6,666 nucleotides of DNA from NCBI GenBank assembly GCA_016278415.1, contig JADQBV010000135.1, positions 1 to 6,666 on the forward strand, in the 5' to 3' direction. The notes beneath the pieces were generated by a model, which worked only from the letters and a program-made list of their open reading frames with translations, was not told the origin of the DNA and ran no database searches. The stretch is from Halanaerobiales bacterium. Its GTDB lineage: Bacteria; Bacillota_F; Halanaerobiia; Halanaerobiales; DTU029. This document shows positions 1 to 5,666 of the stretch, piece by piece (positions within the stretch are counted from its first letter, which is position 1; each line of letters begins with the position of its first letter). The position numbers and the translations under genes were made by a program.

Positions 1-1238
1 GAACAGGATCCACATTCAATACAATTTAAAACCTGATAGTCCTCTAGTTCTTCCAACATATCATGAGCAGCATATTTAGATAGGTTTACAGGCATTAAAA
101 ATTGTGGACACACATCAACACAACGAGCACATTTAATACAAGGCTTTGGTTCAAATGAACCTACCTCTTCCTTACTTAGGACAACAACCCCAGAAGTACC
201 TTTTACAGCGGCTATATTCAGAGATGGTTGAGCAAAACCAGTCATTGGACCACCAAGAATTACTTTCCCTGCATCCTCAGTAAGACCACCTGCTTCTGCA
301 ATCAACTCTTCGATAGAAATACCAATAGGATAGACTAGATTAACAGGATTATTAACACCACGCCCTGTTACAGTAACAGTACGTTCAATTAAAGGCATAC
401 CCTTTTGTATTGCATCAGATACTGCGACAGCTGTTGTAATATTATTAACAACAACACCAACATCAAGTGGCAATCCACCAGCAGGGACTACTCGGTTTAG
501 AATAGCTTTAATCAGCATCTTTTCTCCACCCTGTGGGTATTTAGTTTCTAATACTTTTACTTCAATCCCCTCTTCTGAAGAAACTGCTTTTTGCATAGTC
601 TCTACAGCATCAGGTTTGTTCTCCTCAACACCTATAAAACCTTTTTCTACTTCAATAGCTTTCATAAGTGATTTCATGCCATATACAATCTCATCTGCTC
701 GTTCCAACATCATCCTATGGTCAACAGTAAGATACGGCTCACATTCAGCAGCATTGAGAATTAAATATTCTACCTTTTTACCTTCCGGTATAGACAGTTT
801 TACATGTGTAGGGAACATTGCCCCTCCCATACCAACAATACCTGCATCTTTGACTATATTTCTAATCTCTGCAGGACTTAAATCTTCTAACTTACCTGGA
901 GAACTAATACCTTCTGCAAGCATATCCTCTTCATCAGCTTCAATGATAATAGCATCAGTCTGTTTTCCTATAGGTGTTAACACCTTTTTAATTTCTTTTA
1001 CCTTACCAGAAACTGAAGCATGAATAGGAGCAGATACAAAGCTATCACTATCCCCTATCTTCTGACCCATATCAACATGGTCACCTTTCTTTACCAGAGG
1101 TTTACAGGGAGCTCCTATATGCTGTTGCATTGGAATAGTAACTATATTAGGCCTCTTTACCTTTTTAAAGGGTTTATCACTACTCAGACTTTTATTATAA
1201 TCTGGATGAATACCCTGTTTAAACGTTAAAGCACACAT
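1..1238 (-). CDS. rnfC: Electron transport complex subunit RnfC, 3' end cut by window edge
   Basis: RnfC is the peripheral NADH/FMN-side subunit of the membrane Rnf complex, which couples ferredoxin:NAD+ oxidoreduction to Na+ or H+ translocation. The reading frame is open from ATG at 1238 to the left edge (412 full codons), so the last few dozen residues and the stop are missing. Seen in order: an N-terminal segment with FKQGIHP and a barrel-sandwich (lipoyl-like) region at about residues 30-80; a glycine-rich GIVGMGGAMFP at 133-143; the family signature around LNAAECEPYLTVDHR at 161-175; an SLBB-like middle; and a first ferredoxin motif C367-x2-C370-x2-C373-x3-C377-P. A second motif begins at C406, C409 and C412 and runs off the edge. 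The start is supported by GGGGTGA about 7 bases upstream. rnfC usually heads the operon (rnfCDGEAB), which fits the long promoter region before it and the gene order running off to the left. The family call is very secure; the operon is inferred. Confidence 0.96.
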   Translation of the reverse strand, partial: MCALTFKQGIHPDYNKSLSSDKPFKKVKRPNIVTIPMQQHIGAPCKPLVKKGDHVDMGQKIGDSDSFVSAPIHASVSGKVKEIKKVLTPIGKQTDAIIIEADEEDMLAEGISSPGKLEDLSPAEIRNIVKDAGIVGMGGAMFPTHVKLSIPEGKKVEYLILNAAECEPYLTVDHRMMLERADEIVYGMKSLMKAIEVEKGFIGVEENKPDAVETMQKAVSSEEGIEVKVLETKYPQGGEKMLIKAILNRVVPAGGLPLDVGVVVNNITTAVAVSDAIQKGMPLIERTVTVTGRGVNNPVNLVYPIGISIEELIAEAGGLTEDAGKVILGGPMTGFAQPSLNIAAVKGTSGVVVLSKEEVGSFEPKPCIKCARCVDVCPQFLMPVNLSKYAAHDMLEELEDYQVLNCIECGSC

Positions 1239-1278
1239 TTGTTTTCACCCCTTTTAATAAAAAATTACCCATTTACCA

Positions 1279-1335
1279 CTATTATCTCACTGTTTTTATG
1301 GCAGAAAAAATAGTTTAAACAGTGTTAAATAATAG
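1279..1335 (-). repeat. Long inverted repeat in rnfC 5' leader (possible RNA stem-loop)
   Basis: Top-strand arms cactgttt (1288-1295) and aaacagtg (1317-1324) are perfectly complementary around a 21-base loop. After an asymmetric bulge (2 against 4 bases) the pairing resumes with ctattat (1279-1285) and ataatag (1329-1335). That gives 15 base pairs in total. In the minus-strand transcript this would be a leader stem-loop ending about 28 bases before the rnfC Shine-Dalgarno. No U-tract follows, so it is not an intrinsic terminator. It could be an operator, an mRNA-stabilising hairpin or an RNase site; the sequence does not decide which. Confidence 0.5.
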
Positions 1336-1384
1336 GCTCATAGGTGAGTTAAAAATATGCAAAAGTAAAACATTCTCGTACAAT

Positions 1385-1413
1385 AGCATAACACTTTCTA
1401 TTAACTTTTGCAA
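1385..1413 (-). promoter_or_regulatory. Candidate second promoter for rnfC (proximal)
   Basis: On the minus strand TTGCAA (1408-1413) and TATGCT (1385-1390) are 17 bases apart, each matching the sigma-A consensus at four of six positions. Transcription would start near 1378. The -35 lies in one arm of the inverted repeat ACTTTTGCA / TGCAAAAGT, so a repressor could act here. It is an alternative or addition to the distal candidate, which has the better -10. Confidence 0.27.
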
Positions 1414-1461
1414 AAATGCTTTACATTTGTCGAAATACAAGTTAAAAAAACAACTAAACAT

Positions 1462-1490
1462 ATTATAATACATCTAAGGGACAAAAACAA
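1462..1490 (-). promoter_or_regulatory. Candidate sigma-A promoter for rnfC (distal)
   Basis: On the minus strand TTGTTT (1485-1490) is followed after exactly 17 bases by a perfect TATAAT (1462-1467). Transcription would start near 1455 and give a leader of about 215 nt before rnfC. The -35 matches consensus at only three of six positions, and the element sits directly behind the terminator of the upstream unit. The assignment rests on sequence match alone. Confidence 0.4.
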
Positions 1491-1493
1491 CCC

Positions 1494-1522
1494 AAAAAAA
1501 ATTCCCACTAAAAATCAGTGGG
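1494..1522 (-). terminator. Intrinsic terminator after the folC-SPOR unit
   Basis: On the minus strand CCCACT (1522-1517), a seven-base loop and AGTGGG (1509-1504) form a 6-bp GC-containing stem, followed by AA and a run of seven T. The stop codon TGA of the SPOR gene (1517-1515) lies within the hairpin, so the terminator begins inside the last codons. This marks the end of the folC-SPOR transcript and separates it from rnfC. Confidence 0.82.
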
Positions 1523-2033
1523 TTATAAAAGCATCATAGCCAAGGGCCTTAACTTTCTTTTCCATTTCTTCCGCCTTATCTCGATTTGGGAAAGCACCTA
1601 TCTGTACTTTATATGGTACGCTTTCATCAGCTATTACTACCTGAAACCCTTTATCAGTTAAGTTTTCACTAAGTTGTCTGGCATTTTGTAAACTATTAAA
1701 TGCCCCAACCTGAATTACAAATACTTCTTCACTTTTTATCTGTTCATTTAGTGTGTAAGAATTATTTGAAATAGTAGAATCACTATCTTCTTCGCTCTGT
1801 GGAGCTGGATCCAGCATATAATTTCCTGAAGTACTCTCCTCAGTCTCGTTATCATCCAGGATAATTTCCTCTTCTACAACTTTATTACCTGAATCTGCTA
1901 AGCGGGAAACATCAGGGCTTTCACCAGTAACTAACTGTATAAACCAATTCCCCAGTAAATATCCGACCAACAAACCCAACATTGCCAATATTATTACCAA
2001 TACTGTTAAAGACATACTATTACTTCGATCCAT
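1515..2033 (-). CDS. SPOR-domain membrane-anchored protein
   Basis: A small bitopic protein of 172 residues, probably acting in the cell envelope. Residues 1-7 form a short polar N-terminus. Residues 8-28 are a single hydrophobic membrane segment without a cleavage motif, so it is likely an anchor with the C-terminus outside. Residues 50-100 are an acidic, Ser/Asn-rich linker. Residues 104-172 are a SPOR domain with its two repeats recognisable as FVIQVGAF (105-112) and YKVQIGAF (141-148). SPOR domains bind peptidoglycan stripped of stem peptides, typically at division sites; a division or spore-cortex role here is inference. The start is set at ATG 2033 because AAGGGAG (2048-2042) is eight bases upstream. 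A GTG three codons earlier (2042) overlaps that Shine-Dalgarno and cannot use it. The gene follows folC by 55 bases on the same strand and ends in a terminator, so the two are probably cotranscribed. Confidence 0.9.
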   Translation of the reverse strand: MDRSNSMSLTVLVIILAMLGLLVGYLLGNWFIQLVTGESPDVSRLADSGNKVVEEEIILDDNETEESTSGNYMLDPAPQSEEDSDSTISNNSYTLNEQIKSEEVFVIQVGAFNSLQNARQLSENLTDKGFQVVIADESVPYKVQIGAFPNRDKAEEMEKKVKALGYDAFITH

Positions 2034-2041
2034 TAAATTCA

Positions 2042-2048
2042 CTCCCTT
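2042..2048 (-). promoter_or_regulatory. Ribosome binding site deciding the SPOR gene start
   Basis: AAGGGAG on the minus strand ends eight bases before ATG at 2033. The in-frame GTG at 2042-2040 starts at the last base of this site, so the ATG is the plausible initiation codon. Confidence 0.75.
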
Positions 2049-2088
2049 CTTATATACTATTATGATAAAGCTACTAAATTTATACCTT

Positions 2089-3483
2089 TTACATTTGTAA
2101 TTCTCTTTTTACCTGGGCAATATTATACAATGAACCTACTACAAACACTATATCATCTGACCCTAGTTCATTTTCTAATTTTTTTAACGCTAATGATAAA
2201 GGGGTTATAACTATACTTTCAATACCAAGACTATCTGCTTGACTTTTTAGTAATGCTGCCTTAAGGGCCCTTTCACTCTCATTTTCTGAGATGATTAAGT
2301 CTATATTATCTAAATTCGAAATTTCCCTTAAAATGCTATTCAACTCTTTGTCAGCAAGTACAGCCAGAATTATATATACCTTACCTTTATTAGCAATTGT
2401 TTTTTCCTTAAGATCTTTAATAAAGGAAACAAACATAGCAATTCCATCAGCGTTATGAGCACCATCTACTATAAATAAGGGTTCTCGTTTTACAATTTCC
2501 ATTCTTCCTGATATATATGCCTTAATAAGTCCTTCTTTTAATATATCCTTCTCAATTTCAAATTTATAATTTAATTGTTCAACTATAGTCATGGCTAGAA
2601 TAGCATTCCTTATCTGATATTCCCCTAGCATAGTAATTATAAAGTGATCATTTGGCTCTATATAATCGCCTATATTGTTATCTTTAGGGTATTTATCCTG
2701 ATAGTCTTTTAATCCCTTATCCAATCTGCCTTCATAGTCTTCTTGCCGATGTACCAAGGAAAACTTCTGACCTTCAAGTGAACTTTCTTTAACGATATAA
2801 TCAAAGTATTTAAATACATTAATAAATTTACTGTCCTTTTCCTCTGCAATAATCTTAATTTCTTTTAATGCTTTTTCATCCATTACTCCAACGACTACCG
2901 GGACTCCATTCTTAATAATTCCAGACTTTTCTCTAGCAATTTCCTCTACAGTATCCCCTAATATAGATGTATGTTCAAGACTAATGCTAGTAATAACACT
3001 AATCAAAGGAGAAGTAATTACATTTGTAGCATCAAGTCTACCACCAAGCCCTACCTCAAGAAGCAGTATATCTACCTTTTGTCTATAAAAAAATAAAAAT
3101 GCCAGTGTTGTTACTATTTCAAAAAAACTTGGCTCACCCAAATAAGTTTCTCTAATATTATCTACAATAGGTTGTAGTTCCTCAACAAGGTCTCTTAGTT
3201 CTTCTTCTCTAATTCTCTTACCATTAATTTCAATTCGTTCATTAAATTCTATAAGATGTGGTGAAGTATATACACCAACTTTATATCCTGCTTCTTGATA
3301 GATACTTTTTAAATAGGCTATTGTTGATCCCTTGCCGTTACTCCCAGCTACATGTATTATGTTCAGCTTATTTTCAGGATGTCCAAAGGATTCAAGCAGG
3401 GCATTAATCCTTTTTAGTCCAGGCTTATAACCCCCTTTTTTACCAAATTTGACGAAACTATTAATATATGTATATGGATTCAT
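2089..3483 (-). CDS. folC: Bifunctional dihydrofolate synthase / folylpolyglutamate synthase
   Basis: A Mur-ligase-family cytosolic enzyme that adds glutamate to dihydropteroate and/or folate, using ATP to form an acyl phosphate. At 464 residues it is slightly longer than the usual 420-440. Seen in order: P-loop AGSNGKGST (46-54); SPHL (74-77); EVGLGGRLDATNVI (143-156); the S-x-E-H-T-x-x-L-G-x-T segment (168-178) with E-I-A-x-x-K (181-186), whose Lys is normally carbamylated for Mg2+ binding; GEYQIRNA (287-294) at the place of the usual GxHQxxNA; SGRMEI (325-330); and DGAHN (340-344) in the C-terminal domain. Residues about 243-282 form a charged, low-complexity insertion that accounts for the extra length. 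ATG at 3483 has GGAG eight bases upstream. It is the first gene of a two-gene unit with the SPOR gene. Whether it has both activities cannot be read from sequence. Confidence 0.95.
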   Translation of the reverse strand: MNPYTYINSFVKFGKKGGYKPGLKRINALLESFGHPENKLNIIHVAGSNGKGSTIAYLKSIYQEAGYKVGVYTSPHLIEFNERIEINGKRIREEELRDLVEELQPIVDNIRETYLGEPSFFEIVTTLAFLFFYRQKVDILLLEVGLGGRLDATNVITSPLISVITSISLEHTSILGDTVEEIAREKSGIIKNGVPVVVGVMDEKALKEIKIIAEEKDSKFINVFKYFDYIVKESSLEGQKFSLVHRQEDYEGRLDKGLKDYQDKYPKDNNIGDYIEPNDHFIITMLGEYQIRNAILAMTIVEQLNYKFEIEKDILKEGLIKAYISGRMEIVKREPLFIVDGAHNADGIAMFVSFIKDLKEKTIANKGKVYIILAVLADKELNSILREISNLDNIDLIISENESERALKAALLKSQADSLGIESIVITPLSLALKKLENELGSDDIVFVVGSLYNIAQVKRELQM

Positions 3484-3567
3484 TTATCAAACTCCTTTTT
3501 TTACGCCCGATTTTTTGCTATTTCAAAAAACAAAACTAATTGTTATTCATCTTCAGATAAGATATAC

Positions 3568-3596
3568 TTGAATAATAGCATATTATTATATAAAAT
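3568..3596 (+). promoter_or_regulatory. Candidate promoter for the DUF212 gene
   Basis: TTGAAT (3568-3573) and TAAAAT (3591-3596) are 17 bases apart. The start point would fall near 3603, about 75 bases before the ATG. It interleaves with the folC candidate promoter, so the two divergent promoters would compete or be controlled together. The inverted repeat AATAATA-GCA-TATTATT (3571-3587) starts within the -35 hexamer and fills most of the spacer. Confidence 0.38.
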
Positions 3597-3614
3597 ATAA
3601 ATGGTAACTGAAAA
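3585..3614 (-). promoter_or_regulatory. Candidate promoter for folC
   Basis: On the minus strand TTTTCA (3609-3614) and a perfect TATAAT (3585-3590) are separated by 18 bases. The upstream gene on this strand (cca) begins and ends beyond a convergent gene, so folC needs its own promoter in this gap. The region is extremely AT-rich, so chance matches are common. Confidence 0.35.
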
Positions 3615-3676
3615 AAGCATACCTTAAATGGCAATACAAAATTATATATATCCAAAAATCTATATGGAGGTTTAAT

Positions 3677-4111
3677 ATGGGAACATTACAAATATCATTG
3701 TTATCACTTTTTATCGCCCAATTTATAAAGGTTTTTACAGTATATCCCTTCGATATCACTAGACTAATTGGCTCAGGGGGAATGCCTAGTTCTCATGCTT
3801 CTTTTGTTTCAACATTAAGCACAACAATTGGGTTAATTTATGGATTCAGTTCAAATCTTTTCGCAATAGTTGCAGTATTTTCTTTAATTATTATGTATGA
3901 TGCAGGTGGAGTTAGGAGAGCAGTTGGCGAACAGGCAAATGTCTTAAATAACATGATTAAACACCTGGAACTAAAACAACTTAATAAGAATCGGGAAAAA
4001 CAAATAATTATTAAGGATCTGAAAGAACTGGTTGGGCATACCCCCTTTGAAGTCTGGGTGGGAACAATACTAGGAATTGGATTGGCCTTACTTAATCACT
4101 TATATTTCTAA
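3677..4111 (+). CDS. DUF212 / divergent PAP2-family membrane protein (YuiD-like)
   Basis: A 144-residue integral membrane protein of the DUF212 family, related to B. subtilis YuiD and annotated as divergent PAP2 (acid phosphatase/vanadium-peroxidase related). No reaction has been firmly assigned that I know of. Three family blocks are visible: GGMPSSHAS (34-42), which resembles the PSGH/SSHA motif of PAP2 phosphatases; YDAGGVRRAVGEQANVLN (74-91); and LKELVGHTPFEVWVGT (115-130). Hydrophobic segments lie at about residues 5-22, 43-58, 60-75 and 125-142, with a polar loop of about 25 residues (92-118). The start is secure: GGAGG (3666-3670) is six bases before ATG. It is transcribed alone, divergent from folC and convergent with cca, overlapping the cca 3' end by 20 bp. 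A lipid-phosphate phosphatase role is inference only. Confidence 0.93.
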   Translation: MGTLQISLLSLFIAQFIKVFTVYPFDITRLIGSGGMPSSHASFVSTLSTTIGLIYGFSSNLFAIVAVFSLIIMYDAGGVRRAVGEQANVLNNMIKHLELKQLNKNREKQIIIKDLKELVGHTPFEVWVGTILGIGLALLNHLYF

Positions 4112-5525
4112 GGAAGTCTAAGGCCTCTTCCTTGTTTTTTACTTGTTCTCTTGCCTGAGCATCAATCAGCTTATCTAACAACTTACCGATTTGAGGTCCT
4201 TCTTCTATATTAAGATGTTCTTTTATCTCTTTACCTCTTATCATTAAATCCTCTGTTTTACTTCTATAATTATAATATATTTCTAACATATTTCCAATAA
4301 AATCCTTATAGACATCAATTTCATCTATTCGTTGATTAATTTTCATGGCGGCTATTTTGTCTGCCAAAGAATGAATCAATACTACTGGAGTTAGTGAACC
4401 TAACTGCTTAAACAGTCGATATCTGCCTTTATCTGTCAGGTTTTCAGCTATATATAACAACATAGGTCTCATATGATACTTGACTATCTTTTTTATGAAA
4501 CTAATTTCTTCTCTACTAAACTTAAGTTGCTTTAAAATTGGAACTATCCTATCTGCACCAATATTTTCGTGACCATAGTAATGAATCTTCTCTCCTTTTC
4601 TACTCTTTGTAGTTATTTTACCTATATCATGGAGTAGTGCTGACAATTTCAGCAAATATAGTTTATCCTTATCAATTTGTTCATAATAAAAATCATCTAA
4701 TAATAATCCTTCTAGTGTCTCTAATACCAATAAGCAATGAGTCCAGGCATCTTCTTGATGGTGTTGATTTTCCCCTGTCGCCTTCATTTCAATTATATCA
4801 GGAATTAAAGTGGATATCATCCCAAATTCATCTTCTGCATATTTTATATATTCAGCAACTTTTTCTGATTTCAGTATTTTTACAAATTCATCTTTTATTC
4901 GCTCAGCTGCTGGCATAGCTGCAAGACTACTGTTTTTTTTCATAAAATCAACTGTATTTTGACTAATTCTAAAATCAAGTTGACTCTTAAATCTAATAGC
5001 CCTCCATAACCGTAATGGATCCTCGATAAAAACATCTTCTTTAACAATGTTAATTCTTTTATTTCCTAAATCATTAATTCCGTTATAAGGGTCTATTATA
5101 TAATCAGACATCTTAAGCAGATTATTCCCTGTATTATCATATTTTTTCATTAAAAAATCAGAGAGATTATAAGGGGTTCTATCGTCAAGAATAAAGGGAA
5201 TAGCAATTGCATTTATGGTAAAATCCCTTCTACTCAAATCTTTCTCAATACTTTCCCCGATCATCATAGCAAAATCAAAAGAGATAGAATCCGTTACAAC
5301 CCTATAAATATCTCTCTTTGAATCTAAGACAACAAAACTAGCTTCAATTTTATCAGCAAAATAGCGGGCCATTTCAGCTACCCGCTTATTAACAACTATA
5401 TCTATATCCTTAAGAACCCTACCTAAATAGAGATCACGAAGGGCACCTCCAACTAAAAACACCTCTACCTTTTTATGATGGGCTATTTTCTCAATTTTTT
5501 TTATATAACTCAAGTAATTTTGCAT
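4092..5525 (-). CDS. cca: tRNA nucleotidyltransferase (CCA-adding family) with HD domain
   Basis: A class II polymerase-beta-like nucleotidyltransferase that adds C and/or A to the 3' end of tRNA; it is cytosolic and has 477 residues. Visible motifs: LVGGALRD (24-31); metal-binding D40-I-D42; SRRDFTINAIA (98-108); the nucleotide-selecting EDPLR (168-172) in EDPLRLWRAIRF; and then an HD domain with QHHQEDAWTH (254-263), LLHDIGK (297-303), GHE (318-320) and KYH (349-351). Between the strand FDFAMMI (83-89) and KDLSRRDFT (95-103) there is almost no room for the flexible loop of full CCA-adding enzymes, so CC-adding activity alone is possible. Residues about 113-142 are an extra insertion before DPYNGINDL. 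ATG at 5525 has GGAAGG nine bases upstream. It stands alone on its transcript and overlaps the DUF212 gene tail to tail. The family is very secure, the exact nucleotide specificity is not. Confidence 0.93.
   Translation of the reverse strand: MQNYLSYIKKIEKIAHHKKVEVFLVGGALRDLYLGRVLKDIDIVVNKRVAEMARYFADKIEASFVVLDSKRDIYRVVTDSISFDFAMMIGESIEKDLSRRDFTINAIAIPFILDDRTPYNLSDFLMKKYDNTGNNLLKMSDYIIDPYNGINDLGNKRINIVKEDVFIEDPLRLWRAIRFKSQLDFRISQNTVDFMKKNSSLAAMPAAERIKDEFVKILKSEKVAEYIKYAEDEFGMISTLIPDIIEMKATGENQHHQEDAWTHCLLVLETLEGLLLDDFYYEQIDKDKLYLLKLSALLHDIGKITTKSRKGEKIHYYGHENIGADRIVPILKQLKFSREEISFIKKIVKYHMRPMLLYIAENLTDKGRYRLFKQLGSLTPVVLIHSLADKIAAMKINQRIDEIDVYKDFIGNMLEIYYNYRSKTEDLMIRGKEIKEHLNIEEGPQIGKLLDKLIDAQAREQVKNKEEALDFLRNISD
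4110..4140 (+). terminator. Intrinsic terminator of the DUF212 gene, inside the cca coding region
   Basis: AAGGAAG (4110-4116) and CTTCCTT (4127-4133) pair perfectly around a ten-base loop and are followed by G and six T. The hairpin starts in the stop codon of the plus-strand gene. The whole element is simultaneously read in antisense as codons near the C-terminus of cca. Confidence 0.8.
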
Positions 5526-5646
5526 CTCTCACAACCTTCCAGAAACTATTAACAGTGAAAAATACTTGCCTGATTTTTAAGTAGTGAGTATATAGTTTTC
5601 AATTCTTTAGTAATCCTTATATACAAATTTTAAACCTTTCAATAAA

Positions 5647-5666
5647 GTTCTGAGAACAGTACTGTT
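5647..5666. repeat. Two abutting palindromes at the phosphoesterase stop codon
   Basis: GTTCTGAGAAC (5647-5657) is an interrupted palindrome, and AACAGTACTGTT (5655-5666) is a perfect 12-bp palindrome; they share three bases. They overlap the stop codon of the phosphoesterase and lie 120-140 bp before cca. On the minus strand a short stem followed by TTTATT would make only a weak terminator, so a protein-binding site is an equal possibility. The remaining 5526-5646 gap shows no clear promoter, although cca presumably has one here. Confidence 0.35.

Larger units (their letters stand above)
1239..1514. other. Non-coding region before rnfC
   Basis: This 276-bp stretch holds no credible gene on either strand. 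It contains the U-tract side of the folC-SPOR terminator, two candidate promoters for rnfC, the spaced inverted repeat TGCAAAAGT / ACTTTTGCA (1358-1366 and 1404-1412), the long inverted repeat at 1279-1335 and the rnfC Shine-Dalgarno at 1245-1251. It does not match a riboswitch class I can recognise by eye. I looked for a redox-sensing Rex site (TTGTTAA-N4-TTAACAA) and found only a shorter TTGT-N6-ACAA. Confidence 0.6.

Noticed and set aside
616..1229. Plus-strand open frames of 135 and 69 codons opposite rnfC
   Set aside because: They lie wholly inside the antisense of a well-supported rnfC, encode low-complexity Ser/Ile/Phe-rich translations and have no good ribosome binding sites.
1428..1441. 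TTGT-N6-ACAA on the minus strand as a Rex site before rnfC
   Set aside because: Rex operators are 18-bp TTGTTAA/TTGTGAA-type palindromes with four central bases; this one is 14 bp and lacks the inner part of the half-sites.
2040..2042. GTG as start of the SPOR protein
   Set aside because: It overlaps the Shine-Dalgarno; the ATG nine bases downstream has correct spacing.
4637..4918. Plus-strand open frame of 93 codons inside cca
   Set aside because: It is antisense to the conserved HD-domain part of cca, and its hydrophobic Leu/Ile/His-rich translation is a typical shadow of AT-rich coding DNA.
5543..5597. Nested complementary arms (AACTAT / ATAGTT, AAAAAT / ATTTTT, TACTT / AAGTA) in the cca leader
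   Set aside because: The arms are short, A/T-only or mutually exclusive and within chance expectation for such AT-rich DNA; they match no known leader class.
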